From NCBI GenBank assembly GCA_034509495.1, contig CM067505.1, forward strand, positions 6,210,594-6,274,593: a stretch of DNA of 64,000 nt. The letters are read 5' to 3'. The stretch comes from Acestrorhynchus altus (Eukaryota; Chordata; Actinopteri; Characiformes; Acestrorhynchidae). The number at the start of each line of letters is the position of its first letter. Position 1 is the stretch's first letter. Below are positions 13,400-27,957 of the stretch, piece by piece. The position numbers and the translations under genes are program-made. The notes under the pieces are model-generated. The model saw only the letters and a list, made by a program, of their open reading frames with translations, was not told where the DNA came from and searched no databases.

Positions 13400-13745
13400 A
13401 TATCTGGGGTGAGAGTGACTGGTAAAAACTACAGCCGTGGTAGCTGTGACTAGACGGTTGCTGGTTTGAATCCCTGAACTGCCAGGGCATGACTGAAGTG
13501 CCCTTGAGCAGGGCAACTTCGGAGGACCTTGTGGAGGACAAATTGCAGGATAGGCCCTGTGGTTAGGGAACTGGAAGGTTCCTGGTTTGAATGCCTGCAC
13601 TGGCAATGTCCTGCCATGACTAAAATTCTGTGGATAGGGCTGCCCACTGCTCCAGGCATGTGTGCTCACTGCCCTGTGTGTGTGTGTGTGTGTGTGTGTG
13701 TATCACTGTGTGTGTGTCACTGTGTGTGTGTGGAGGGGGGTTAAA
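13400..13745 (+). mobile_element. tRNA-derived SINE copies, nested
   Basis: A B-box-like ggtttgaatccc lies at about 13463, followed by the SINE body words actgaagtgcccttgagcag, then a second ggtttgaatgcc, tgtggatagggctgcccact gctcc and a (GT)n tail. This is the layout of a common teleost tRNA SINE, apparently partly duplicated. Confidence 0.65.
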
Positions 13746-14440
13746 TTCCCATGTGCAGCACAGTGTATTTTAACTATGAAGTATGTAAAGAAAATGTAAT
13801 CGAATAAGTGTAAATGCTTAGAACTATGATCTTAGGCATGTGTCTGTTATAATAGTTGTATAAAATGTGTGCATGCATACAAGACGGGGTGAAGGACAGA
13901 ACAGTCTGCTCTTCTGTGTGTGTAACAAAACTAACCAGTTTTAGCAAAGTGTGCAAGTCTTATCTTGGTATGCAGGTGCAGAAGGATGAGAAGTGTGGGG
14001 TGCGCCTTGGCAGTGCGAAAGCTCGAAACTAGCAGTGAAAAACACCTCCTGGGAAGAAATGAGACGGGGTCAGATACAGGGATTTTGGGGGAAGACCCAA
14101 AGAGCACATCCAGGGCGTGACCTGACACTTCAGCAGTATTAGAACTGAAGTTGGCTTTTGTATTCTTCAGAACTCTTTGGGGCTTTGTCCGAAGGGTTCT
14201 CCGAATATATATTGGTGAAAATAAATGTGTTGTTTACAACTTATGTCTGGTGATACTGCGTCATCTCTACATCAAAGAATACGCAGAAGTGGGGTTAAAC
14301 GGGGGAAAAATATCTCCACTTCAGCAATTTATAAGCACCTTTGTCTTAAATGAGAAGATTTATCAGTAGCACCTCTCCCCGTTAAAGCCGTTTCTTTGCC
14401 CCTGGTTCAGAAAGGAGGCTGTGTTCCTGTTTGTGTTTGA
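13745..14440. other. Region upstream of the snx13 promoter, no gene seen
   Basis: Unique sequence with short open frames only. It may hold distal promoter elements. Confidence 0.4.
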
Positions 14441-14860
14441 GACGCTTCGTGTTTTCACGTTTTGAGTTGGAACAGTTTTGAGTTTGGCCGAAAACACGCC
14501 CACAATAAAACCGGCCACGCCCCCAGCCAATCACGGCTGGCCGTGGACAGGCGGTGGGCGGGGCGTACTCGGACGTAAACCTCGCAATATGGCGTCTCTC
14601 CGGAGAGAGAGCGGAGCGAGGGAGACTCTCCGCGTCTAAACGGCCGCAGCGCGTCGACACCACTCGCACAATGTGTTGGGGCTGAGCTGCGCGACCCCTT
14701 CCCCGACGCCGTGCGCTATGTTTGCGGAGGTGGGTGCGGGCAAAACGCGGGGGTCGGGGGCAGTAGTGGTTAGCCTGCTCGGCTAGCTGCCGTTAGCCGC
14801 CGAGCTGACCGGTAAACACGGAGCGCGAGCGGTCAGCGAGATTACGAGGCTTATTAGGGC
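14440..14860 (+). promoter_or_regulatory. snx13: snx13 CpG-rich promoter and 5' UTR
   Basis: This block is sharply richer in G+C and CpG than its surroundings. It has a CCAAT box (agccaatcacgg, about 14524) and a YY1-type element (caatATGGCGtc, about 14583) of the sort often found at start sites of TATA-less housekeeping promoters. I see no TATA box. The start of transcription is probably near the YY1 motif, giving a 5' UTR of roughly 130 nt before the ATG at 14718. The exact TSS is inference. Confidence 0.7.
14718..14729 (+). CDS. snx13: snx13 coding exon 1 (residues 1-4)
   Basis: This exon codes only MFAE, then donor GAG|gtgggt. The next exon continues ASLSVWGWG. This matches the SNX13 N terminus, in which an initial Met-x-x-Glu precedes ASLS. 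The short piece was placed by homology plus the CpG promoter, so the start codon is well supported. Confidence 0.85.
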
Positions 14861-17800
14861 GACCGTAACTCCTTACTGACGATGACAACTTTATCAAATT
14901 CACTGCAGACTGGAGGCAGGCTGGGCTTCAGACTGGAGGCAGGCTGGGCTTCAGACTGGAGGCAGACTATGCTTCAGACTGGAGGCAGACTATGCTTTAG
15001 ACTGGAGGCAGGCTGGGCTACAGACTTGGCTTCAGACTGCAGGCACACTGACGACAGACTGGGCTTCAGACTGGAGACAGTGGGCTCTTCACTGACCGTG
15101 TGTGAAACACTTGTATTATTTTTTCCACCCTAAAGCTCCATGTTTGTCAGTGAATCTGGGTTGACTGGTTCCAGTTTATATGGTTAAAAGTTGATGGTGA
15201 GTTTAAACACACTTGCTGGGACTGCATACGTGCGCAATCTGTGGCTGAAAACCTCTCTGGAGGAACCAGTTACTCTATACATTGTGACAATGTTGAAGAA
15301 AAACTTCTGCTCCACTATGTTGTAGTGACATTGTCTGCTTGGTGCTCTCTACACTGTGAGCAACTTTTGTTTAGGGTTCCATAACGTTGTCTACTCACTA
15401 CGTTGTGACAATGTTGTAACAAAGTTTTGTTTAAATGCCCACTAAGTTGTCTGCTTGGTTCATTGAACGTTCATTGTCTGCTTAATGCTCTCTAACTTGT
15501 GGCAACTTTCTCTTATTTGTGCTCTCTACATTGTGACAATGTTGTGACAACCTTTTGATTAGGTACCCACAACGCTGTCTGCTTGATGTGGTCTATGTTG
15601 TCCCAGCTTTGACACTCCTGAGAAAGTTGTGACAGCAGTGTCTGACAGTGTTCTAGGAGGTTGTGACAACATAAAAAAGGAGCCTGTGTGAAAGAGACAA
15701 TTGTCCCAGGACTTGTAAATCTGTATATTAAGTTTTGCATGGAACTCCATGGAACTGTGTTAACTTTATGAACTTTATGTTCGTAATGAAATTGTTACAA
15801 AGTAATGACAACAAACAGCACTAACTTTCAACACTGTTTTAAGATATTAGACAGTGTTGAGATTGTTGTGTCTTCTGGGAAAGATGCTTTTGATGGTGCA
15901 TACTGTGAAATCCACGTTCTTGTGGGTATTTTTTCTATTTGGTTGAAAGGTTTCCCAAATGTTTTACAGATGTTTTTGCAGGAACACAGTTGGGTGTAAA
16001 GATGCTAACCTGTCTTTGGGAAACTTGGACATGTCAGTTGGACCAGATTAAACAATGCATAGAGCTTCTAGATGTCTTAACCTGTGCACAGTTGAATAAT
16101 AGAAAAATGAGATCTGTTACTACTATGTTAAGGAAAGCACTTCTTTCTTGTGTAGTGTTTGTTTTTGCGTGCAGAGAGCTCCCGCAGGCCTGCCGTACTT
16201 TCTTTGAATTCATGCATTTACCTTTCTGCACTTGCTGTGCTGTGCGCACAACAGCTTGCTGAAGAACTTGTCCAGAACCAGATGAGTCACCTTCTTGGTA
16301 TTATAATATAGTTGTAATTACTTTTTCATTACTAATAAGCATACAAACCCCAGCCCACACACACACACACTCTGAAAGAGCTGTATGGCCTAATTAAAGA
16401 GGCGCCGCATTTATAGAGCACCTATGTGCACTCATTGAAGGTGCCAAAAGTGTGCACGCTCATCTTAATCTTATTATCCGCTCTTAATCGAAGCTTATGC
16501 TGGCGTGGGAGCACTTGCTCATCAGGTGTGTGAAGAGACAGCTAGTTTAGATACTGATGTCTGTCCATTACACAGCGTATCATGTTCTGAAGCCAATGAT
16601 TGGGGTATTATTGGTTTACCCGCACGATTGCTATGTTTGTTATGGTTCACGCACTGGATGCTGAATTAATAGCTGCTCAGGATTGTGAAGAATAGATCAT
16701 CTGCGTTTTATTATTCCAGAAATCATCCTGGTGAAGGTCCTTCTGTAACAAAGTGCTTCAGATTTGTGGATTAGAAGAGTAATGTGTTGAGGTCAAGACA
16801 GCCCTATGTTGAGTTGGACTCAGAGCTGAAGCCAGCATTACCTCTTGAGCTTGTTTGCTTACTCAAGAAACCTCAAGGAAGTATTTACAGCTGCCTTTCA
16901 TTGCCTAGTTTATCAGATCAAATGAAATCAAAAGCAGGTTTCATGCACATGTTTTTTTAAATCTTGGACTTAATTGTGGTGCCAGTGAAACAGTCTTATG
17001 GTCTTATGAAGCAGGATTTTCTGACGTCTGATGCAAACACCACCTCTGGTGCAGGTAAAGTTTACTTACAGAGCAGTGAACAACTCTAGTACCAATCAGG
17101 TCTGAGCTTCTGGTGAAGTCATTTTAGACCATTTTTTTGCTGATTGTTGTTCTTGGACTATTCAAGTACAAACTTCTGATGGAGGCGGACATTCAGGTTC
17201 TGATCAGCTCAAATTGTTTGCACAGATTACTACTCTTTGACCAATCAGGGCTGGACTTTTGATCAGTCAGTTCTAAGCTTCAGTTGGAGAGGGACCTTCA
17301 GCCCTGTTTTTGGCCATGTTTTTTTGCAGATTTCTCTCAGTGGTTCAGTCAGGCCCGACTTCCTGACTAACCAGGTCCAAGCCTTTGGTGAAGGCTGACC
17401 TACAGGTGCTTTTCAGTTGACTCTTTTTTTTTTTATTGCTTTTTGGACCAGTTAGGCCTAAGCTTCTGGTAGAGGTGGACCTTGTCCTTTTCAGGTCACA
17501 TTGTTTTGAAAATTGCTACTCTTGTACCAATCAGGGCAGAGCTTCTAACCAGTTATGTTCAAGCTTTTAGTGCAGACAAGCCCTCAGGTAATTTCAGGTT
17601 ACATCATTTTTCTTGCTCCTGCACCCTCAGGTCTTTTTTTAGTTCACTTTATGTAATATTTTTGCTGATTGCTACTCTTGTACCAATTAGGACTGAACTT
17701 CTGGCTAGTCAGGGCCAACCTTCTAGTAGGAGCAGACCCTTTAAAAGGGGTCTCTTTACATCTTTTGCCAGTCACTGCTCTTGGATCAATCAGGGCAGGG

Positions 17801-20800
17801 CTTTTAAGTATTGAAGTCCAAGCATCTGGTGAAGTTGGACCATCAGGCACTGTTTTTGTCATTGTTTTGCAAATTGCAGCTCATGGACCAATCAGTCCAA
17901 GACCCTGGTGAAGATAGACCCTCAGGTCTTTTACAAGTGACATTGTTTTTACAATTTGCTGGTCTTTGATAAACAGGGCTGAGTATCTGACAAACCAAGT
18001 CCACGCTTTTTGTGAAGGCAGACCCAGATGTGGTTTTTAGGTCACTTTTTGTGGAGGTCACTACCCTCAGTCAGGTCCAAACTTCTAGTGGAAGCAGCCC
18101 CTCAGATCGTTTTCAGGTCACATGTTTGCATTTTGTGCAGCTATTACTCATCAACTTCTACATTGCTTTACAGCACACATGTAATACAATACAGACAATA
18201 AAAGTGCCACCTGTTTTGACCTTTCTTGGGCCAAACAACCAGTCATGTGTAATGTGTTGCTTTTCTGGAATATAAAATGAAGCAGTTGTTAAAATGGTAA
18301 AACCATGTTGCTTGTGATGACACATTTTGTGTGTTCTGTTTTTGTTGGTTTTGAACAGTAGGTGCGGCGTGTGATTGGCTGGTCTTTGTAAAAGTTTTGT
18401 CTAAGACAGCTGCAGTATTGTTTGTAGTTCCAGTTGTTGAGCTGCTCAGTAGTCCGCACACTAGGCCTTCTTTTAATTTGTATGCTGTTTCTGTGATCCT
18501 GCTGGCATTTACCTCTGGACGTCTGGAGAAATAACTGCAGTTATTTGACACTTTATTTAAACAGTGCTTGTATTCCAGAGGAAAGAGTAAGACTCTTTTG
18601 GCACTTCACCGTCCATACTCTGATCCTGCCAAGTGGTTCTGCTAAACCCCCACCGCTGAGGGATGTGAGTGACGTGGGGATGTGTGCACAGAGTGCAGGT
18701 TAGGACTTGATCCAGCACATCCAGAAAGGAAGCAACTGCAGTAATCAGCTTACAAGGTGTCTCTTAAGCATGATCTACATGCACTGTGTCATCAGTGGTC
18801 ACATTGTACAGTTAATCAGGAATGCACTACTACCTGCAGAGTACAAGGCTTCTTTCTGTTCATCTCCGATTCTTACAGCCAGGCTTTCAGATTGAAGGAA
18901 GGACAGGACAGTCTTGTAACAGCACTCACAGTTTAGCTTAGTTTGCACCTAACCAGCCAATATCGAGGTCAGAGGCAGGGTTGATAAAATATAGGCAGGC
19001 CTGTGAGTCAGCTGAGTCAGCATAATTTGTAATAACAGTGTTATAAGGGTTACTTATAAGGTTGTACTGTTGCTATAACTCATAGTATGTCTCGCACTGT
19101 AAAAAAGTGTTGAGAAAACTTAAAATATTAATGCAACATGATGCACTTTTTAGTTATCTCAACAACTGCATTGGCAGTCATTCTTACTAAGATTTATTTG
19201 TTTAGACAACAGATTTTCTTCAAACAATACCGATTACATTGTTCAGGCTGTTAAGAATTTCATGTTAAGAAAACTACAACATTCCAGTGCAGCAAGTGTT
19301 TTTGTGTTTACTGAGCAAAATATGTTCTACTGGCAGAACAAGAAATCCTAACTTCTCTTCAACAAAGTCAAAAATTTAAAGCAACATGGCGCATTAGGAT
19401 TTTTTCAATGAACTCAATGAAATTTAGTCAACTTAAATTGTTCACCCAACTAAAAAAACCAGATATTTAATTTTAACTAAATTCATCTGATCTCGAATGT
19501 GTTTTGCATCCACTTGAATTGTTCAGAACCATGGAGCTTTAGTTATATTACTAAATTTAGTGGGCGCCCATCATGGGCCGGTTCAAAAAAGTTCCTCAGT
19601 TTCAACCACTTGGAAGTACTGTTCCTAGTACTAGTTCCCCTCATTTACTTTGCCTCTCTATTTGTGTCAATTGGAGGACTTGAACAGGACCAGGTAGCCG
19701 TTATTTGGACCAGCTGGTAATAGAGGACCAGACGTTACCTTTCTGTCAAAAGGAATCAAGGACAGCACAATCAGTTACCATGCAAGATTGATCAGTGCAG
19801 CACTCAGGTGCCATTGTGTCACTCAGCACTACAGAAAATGTTATCTTAGTCTTATGGCCTCATCACAAAAGGTGTCTTCAAACTTCCTGTCAAATGAAGT
19901 TCATGAGAGTTTCACAGTGCCAAAAGCACAGAGTTTACAAGCTTGCATACTGTCTGGTTTCCTTTTACCTGTCGCATACACTTCACAACTTCAGGTGGCG
20001 CTGTGACATTTTATGGTGTTAAGATGACTGAAAGAATCACAGGTCTAACCGTGGTGCTTTATGAAGCCAGGCAGCCAGGACAGAGCCGTGTACAATGGAG
20101 GGAATAGATATGGTTGCCATCTCCACTCTCTACTCTCATTGACAAATCACACATACTTCTGTACTGGCTCCGAGGGCTGCTCCTCAAAGTTGTCATGGCA
20201 CGGCAGTTATTTTTACTGACCGATCACAGCCTTTGTCATTGTGCAGTTATGCCACAATGTTTACTGAACCAGGTGAACATTGTCTCTAAGAATTAAGCTG
20301 AGACCATAAGGCCCTGATATAAATGGAAACTACCTCCCGAAGAGAAGGTAGTTTGTGGGGAACAAATTCTCACTGGTGGTGAGTGAAGTGGAGTGCATGG
20401 ATATACCATTATTCAAACAAAAGATGTCAGGAACCAATGGGAATCAAGACAGAGAAGGCCAGCTCGTTTTTGTGCCTTAGTACGCATGTGCAGTTTGACC
20501 AACCAGCCACACTGTGTAACAAAATTTTGTACAATCATGAGAAAATTGTTTATGCAAGTAAGTCACATTTTCTTGTCTCAGTGACTCAAATTTCCAAATT
20601 AAATGAATTGAATTAAATGCAATTACCATTTTTACAGTGTAATGGCTCGATGTGTACAGTGAAACGGAATCATTAGGAATGCAGTTAAACCAGTTCGTTC
20701 ATCCAAAAGCGCAATGAGGCAAATTAAAACAGAACAATGACGTTTTTGAAGAAGCAATCAAATTGCAGCCAGCACAGAGTGAGACTGTCTGTGTTGTAGT

Positions 20801-23800
20801 ACACTGACATTTCATGTGGCATGAGTGCAGCAGGAGTAGAATTTGACCATTTTTTCAGCGACTCAGCTGTGTGTCATTTATAGAACAGTGTGGAGAATCA
20901 GCAGGCAGTAACTGTGCAGACAAAATCAGATCAGGAATCTGTTTTTTATTTATTTATTTTTTCATTTTTAGATCTGTTCTTCCCATTTTAATAAAGTGCA
21001 GACACGTCACAACATTGGTTTGTGTTGTCACTAGATCTGCCGGATATAAACATTTTAAATATCATTGTAATGTTATGAACAAAATGTATTTAATTGTATT
21101 TAAGGTGGAATGGAAGACTGAATTCAGAACAGAATAACTCCCGGGTTGGTAATCCCTGAATTAAGTCATTTTGTGCTTTTTTGGTTTGTTTGCAATTGTT
21201 GTTCCAATTGTAGTTCTTTAAATGTTTTTTTCTTACAAATGCACAAAAATTACATTGAGACTATGTAATTAATTCAACGATGAAGAAGTTGCAAAATGAA
21301 TGAAAACTTAGTGTCGATATTTGGCCTCCAATCATTATGTTCTTTGGTTTCAGACATAACATTAAAGGAGCCTAGTCTCAGCAATACCATGTGAAAATAC
21401 TGTACTGTTATATCCCAGCTAAAATGTTTCTTTTGGTGGACTCATTAGAAACTGAATAGGAAGTGTTGTTTTAACTTCTGAGCAGAAATGGCACCAAACT
21501 GTGGTTTATGTTTGCTTTGCAAAGTCTAGAAATAAGCAGTGAGTTTGTTGTTCATGCTATCTTGTTTCTAAAGGCTGTGACCCTGTAATGCTGCTACGGG
21601 TGCTTTGCAGTCATTTGCATTACGATAAGGACTCTGATAGATGTTGTTCTTAACATGTGGAAAAACGTGTGGGACTTCAGGCAAGGCCACGACCAGTTGC
21701 AAGGTTTCTAGACAACCAAACCTGCATGAGGCTTGGGTGTCTGTCTTCAAAATCCAATTTGATTAGGTAATGTGTCTCCTCTCTTTACATGTTAGGGTAG
21801 CAATGAACTGCTCAGCCTATTCCAGAAGAAATATGTCAGGTTATCTTAGGCCACGGCTTTGTGCTCCAATGTGTTTTGTCCAGTTAAGTTTGCCTGGATG
21901 TAGAGCAGACCTCTCTTATCTGCCTTGTTTCCCGCTCTCCTTATATGTCGTTTAAAGAAGTCTTCTTTTTTAATGATGTGCTGGTATTTAGTCTAAGTCT
22001 GTATATTTATAGATCTTTTTTTTCAGGGGATAAACTGGTTTGTCTCCCAGCATTGTGCTGTTACGTTTTTGCCATATCACCCACACCTAGTTCCTTTGGT
22101 TTTTACATAGAGATACCATGGAAATGAATGTCATTTGAATGGTTCTTTTTCACAGGGGAAAGTGAGCATACAGCCTTGCAACTTGATTAAGGGAGCTGTA
22201 CAAATGAAACATTTGATTTTCTTTCACCAAGTTTCTGGAAGAATTCTGGTTGGATATTTGTTTAAATAAATTTTATTTCGTGGTACTGTAGTGGTCACTT
22301 TGGGTGTGCATAGAACAAGGGAGAAGTGAAACATGAACATGTACACATGCATAACGTTTAGTTCTTGGTTGTAGCTCATATGTTCTACCCTGTTGGTGCT
22401 ATTCTTGAATGTGATGAGTGGAGGTTGGGTGCTCCAATGCCCAATATATGGCCTCCATTACACCATATTGACTGTCTATTTGCAGGTTTTTGACTGGACA
22501 AGCATCTACCTGTTGTCCACCTTTTTGCATCTCCCTCTCCTGGGGAGTTCACCAGTGGTCCATTCATTACAGCACAGATCTGACTTCAAGCTCTTTCAAA
22601 AAGCTTTATGAAATTCTGCTTTATCAGTTCCACAAACTTTGAGAAATTGTTGCAATACCCAACCGTGGTAGTCCTATTACTTTATTTTTCCACCCACTTT
22701 GTGTGACGTTCCACTGGCAACAGAACAACCCTACCACCTTCACCATGCTTAACAGTTGAACAGAAGCATGGTTTAAATAAATTGTGCATTGTGTAATTCT
22801 GTGAGGAGTGTATTTAAACTCCCCTCCGCCACTGTACACACAGAGAGCCGTTTTAGTGACAGCGAGTCACCCTGTCTGCCTTGCTTCTTTTGTCACAACG
22901 CTATAAACCATTCTGTCTGACTCCCACCCAGGGAGACCAGAAAGAGATCAAACCCCTGAGAAGCATTTCTTACGAGTAGTCTGTGACAGGTCAGTTGTGT
23001 GAAGAGAAGATGAATGGACTGGAGTGTGGAGCAGCATGGGAATTTCACTGATAAAAAGCTTTATCGAACTGCTTTGTTTTGCGAGCTGAGTCACTCCTTT
23101 CAAGCCCACTTTGGAGCACCTGAGATGAAGGGATTGCGCCTCTTCTTCAGAGTAGGCCCTGTCTCGAAACTGTTTAAAGTAAAGCTCAAAAGCAGCTCCA
23201 TCAACAGGGATGCCATACTCCAGGAACCTGAGTAGTTCTCTTCAGCTTTTCTTTCAGCAAGAGATGCCACAACATTGTTTTCCTTTCAAGTACAAATGCA
23301 ATACAGATACTGTTTCCATATATAATTCATATTTCGACTGAAGTTGTTACAGATTGTGATCAGATCTTTTCTTTCTCACATATCCAAGACAGTATGTTCA
23401 GTTAGTAGTTTGCAGATGGTAGTTTTCAGAACAGTGCTCAGCATTATTTTTTTATTAGTAATGAGAATTAATAATTAGCAATTTATCATACTTTGAGACG
23501 CACAGTATGAAAAAATAATTAGATTAAACCAGAGGTTGAACAGGTTTTTGGCCTACAATTTGTTTGCTTTAAAATGGGTTTATTGACAAGGTGATATAAT
23601 GCAGGCAATAGGCAATATTTGCATAAAATGTGAGTTAAAAGGTTTTCTTTTATGCAACAATTGGATCTGTTCTGAATACATCATGACTATCTAGGAGGGT
23701 CTGATGCCAGTCTTCACTGTGTAGACTATTCAATCAAAACATAATAATAATACTTCCATAAGTACATATTTTCTTGCATCCCTAATAAATAAATAAATAA

Positions 23801-26575
23801 ATGATGGGAGAATAATCATAAATTCATTCATTATCCTCTACATTGAATTAATACATATTGACACTATGGTTGCAGTAGTAAAGAGATTTTAGGTAGGCCA
23901 TGGAATTACAATTATGATGGTTAACGTTTTGTATACATTATTTAATACTAGTATTGGGGAAAAATATCTGAACAGAGAATCAAAAAATTCTAAACGAGCC
24001 TGATGCATTTTGGGAACAAATCTTGTGTTTCTCAACTCTTGATGAAAACAATCCAATGTATGGATTAGAAAGAGAAAATAATGTGTCTGCAGTGGTGACC
24101 GTTAAGAACATTTTCAGTTCCTCAATTTCACACAAGTGAAACTGGGCTTTGATGAGTAGTTCATGGGTGGAGCTCTTCCTTCTTTCGCACTATCGGACTG
24201 GATGTTTCCACTGGTACTGTCTCAGTCTGCAGTCCAATTAATGAACTTTTTCTGCAGACTTAGACTAGTCCAACATAACCACCAAGCCATGTTAGCTTCT
24301 GATGGTTATCACTTTTTCATACCGGCACTGGAGCCTTGGGTTCAAGGCCCGATCTTGGTGGAGTTTCCATTTTCCCCCAGTGTTTGCATGGCTTTCATCC
24401 TAGGATTCCAGTCTCCTCATTGTCCAAAAACATGGACATTAGGATCATCATCAGTGTTGCATGATGTCTATCATAGCCACCTAGCTACAGCCCTGTACAA
24501 TTTGAAATACTAACAGTGTTTGCATGATTGACCCAATTCTTGGTTGTTTGTCACCAACCATTACCATGCATCTGTGACCTGATACCTCACAACTGCTGTT
24601 TTTACGTGGAAAGATTTTCATTCTGATTACAGATTAAAAGGAGGTTATATGAACACTCTACGCTACAGTCTGGTGAAAACAGCATGCATGTGTAGAATAT
24701 AGAGGCACACAAGAGATAGTCTCAGCGTGATTGCAGTGTGGTCATGAACAATAATCATAGGTCACTAGATGCACAATAGCACTTACTGCTAATTGAACCA
24801 AACACTCATTCTATGAATGTGTTACTTGAGATTTTAAATGTGGTTTTTTTTCATTCATTCCTTTAAAATTGAGTCAGGAACATGTTCTTCACATTCATTT
24901 ATTAATGAAGGCAAGAGGAAGAAGGCATGCCATGGTCAGTAGTTGCCATCTACAATCTAGGCTTTTGCATTGAGCAGAACCTAATTAATCTTTCCAATTG
25001 GGTACGTAAGGGGATTATATGTATTATTGAAAGGATTGCACAAATTAAATTGGATAAAAATTGTGTTTGGAGTTCAGTTCAGACGAGTCTTCCAACTAAG
25101 GTGTAAACTCGGATGTAGTCTTTTCTGATTGAGCTTCTAGTCAGATTATTAATTGCTTATTTGGCTGCAAGACAATATGATGTGGAGTTTTGCCAGAAAA
25201 CAAGCAGATGACTGTGGATACTCTCTTGTAGGGTTTCCTCTCTAATGAAGTACTTTGTTTTAGCCAGTTCCTTCTAGATGTTCCTTGATGTTTCATTACT
25301 AAACTCAGGAACAGCTGCTGGAATGGACTTGTTGAATAGTCTGTGCAATCCTAAATCTGTGCCATGGCCTCTTTCTGCATTTCCTGGAAAAACAAATTGT
25401 TTATTCTCAGTCCTGTCTCTACTTTCCACTCCAACATGGTCTTTAAAAGAGAGAGAGAGAGGCTTCAAAAGGATCACCAGTGTAGGCTACATGTGACCTA
25501 TTCTGTAAAGCTCCAGACCAGTGACCCTGAGAACTATTGTCTTGTCTAACCTTTGTGCAGCATACTGACTTTTCTGGCATGGTTGGGTGCTAGGGATTGG
25601 TCTCATGAGAGCCTCTCCCACATAGTGCTCTTTCTGCACTAATAATAATATCTATACATTGTGCCTATTGTGAAAGAGGTGTCTAGAATGTTTTGACACA
25701 TCCTAGAATGAGTGTGTACGGCTGAGTCATTCATCTGCCCGGCTGCTTTTTGGTTCGTAGTAAAGGAAGAAATGCCAGTAATTCAAGTGAAAATCTTGTT
25801 GGAGCACTTGGTTGGCAAGCATTGAACCGATTAGATCTCCCCACGTCTACACTCCCTCTTTGTGTTACGAAGGATACGCCTGCTCTCTTGACATCTCATA
25901 GAGTCATCTGTGCCCTCGTCTGATTCGGGGTTTCTTGTCCCAAGATTACCTCATGCTTCCAGAACTGTGACTTTATCTTTGACTCCGCTGTCACCTCTAT
26001 AAAATGTTCCGACTTGATTTGTGTTTTTTCTCTCCCTGGCTTTAGCGCTGTCATCTCCCAACCCCTCTTCCTGTCTGGCAGGTTCTGTAGTGAGATTTGG
26101 TGTTACTCACTTGCCGAAAGCAGATCTTACCAACTCTTTGGGGGAATATGTCTAAAAAATATTTGAGTGGTAATTTCAGCGTCTCCTTTTTTTTTGATGT
26201 TTTTCTTTTTTTATAATATTTGTATTTGGAATTAGTGTTAATTCATTTTTTTCTGTTATGAATGGACCAATAGAAATGGTTACCAATAGAAATGGAATGC
26301 TTGCTTGCAATAAAATCTTTTCCCATAGACTTCCATTGAAAGGAATTTTTTACGTGACAGCAAATTTTTTCATGTTTGTGATGTCACAAACAGATTTACA
26401 TCTGCTGCTTATTCACGCCCTTTCAAGTTTATTAACTATGTTTTATATTTGAATATGTTAAAATGGGCATAGAATTTGTAAAAGTGATTTTTCAAAGCCT
26501 AAGCTATAAAAAAAAGTAAGCTGTGAGTTGCTCACTTCAGGTCTAGGCCTGGAAAAAAGCACCTAGTTCACAATA

Positions 26576-26673
<98 letters not shown>

Positions 26674-27915
26674 GTATATGTGTGTGTATATGTGTGTGTG
26701 TATGTTGAGCACTGGGTCAGGAGGACGCAGTGACGCTACAGACCGGAGTACTGGTTTTCCTGCCCTGACAAAAACAGGAAAGCTGGTGGTTGGACTCAGA
26801 CTCTTGCTGTGTTTCTCCTTCTGGTCTTCTGACTTTTTAATGACACTTCTTATTAGGCTGTTTAAATTAGGAGCTCCATACTGACCATTCAGGCCCAGGA
26901 TTGAAGTAGAGGTGGTGGGTAAGGAAAAATAAGTTTTGAAACCATATTCATCTCATTGAATTAATTTTACCTCTTTATGGAAGACAGTAACCCAGAAACA
27001 CCTGCCACTGGAGACCAATTAAAAATGCACAAATGAGAACCTAATAAGTTGAAAGTTAAGATGGAACATTGCATAATTCATTCATTTGAAATAAGAAGCA
27101 CTATACTATCGACTTGGTCCTCATTTTGCTGCCAAAATAGTCTCAGTTCATCTTGGCATGGATTTCACAAGATGTTGGAAATATTTCCGTCAGATTCTGG
27201 TCCATTTTATTAACGCCTTCACGCTGTAAATTTCCTGCTCTGTAACTTTCCATAGGTGTTCTTTTGGTTCTGATCCAGTGACTAGGAATGCCACAGTAGA
27301 ACACAGACTTCTTTTTGAAAATAATAAGGGCCGTGTATCAATAAGAATCTGGTGATACAATACGTTTCATTGTACAGGGTCAAGATTCAATATATTGGGA
27401 CATGTTGTGATACTGTTAGCAAGTCTTTACAGTTTATTGAGATTTTTACTCCCTAGGCCATTTTTTTCTGGCTGTTTTGATAGTTTTACAGCCCTTTATC
27501 CACCTGATAATTACAAAGTATAAAAAATGCCAGATCTTAGGCTACTAATATGACTGTATTTGAAATTAAAGATTTTCGATGTTTGTACTAATTTTACTGT
27601 TTCAATCAAAACTTTACTTTTGTATTATATATATTTTTTTTTTATTTAATTTTCTTTTATTTAATTTTAATTAATTAATTTATTTTTACCTGTAGCTCGT
27701 AAGTATAAAACACTTCACAGAAACCGATAATCTAGTTTATCTGAGCTGAAAATACAATAAATATGATAGAGTGGGTTTTCCCGTATTGATCTGATTGAGT
27801 TTTTTGTAATGATTGGCTAGTTGTTATTTACAATTCTGAAAGTCCAAAAACAATACTAATTGTTCATTATTTGTTTGTTTGCCTCTTCTTCTTCTTCTTC
27901 TTCTTCTTCTTCTTC

Positions 27916-27957
<42 letters not shown>

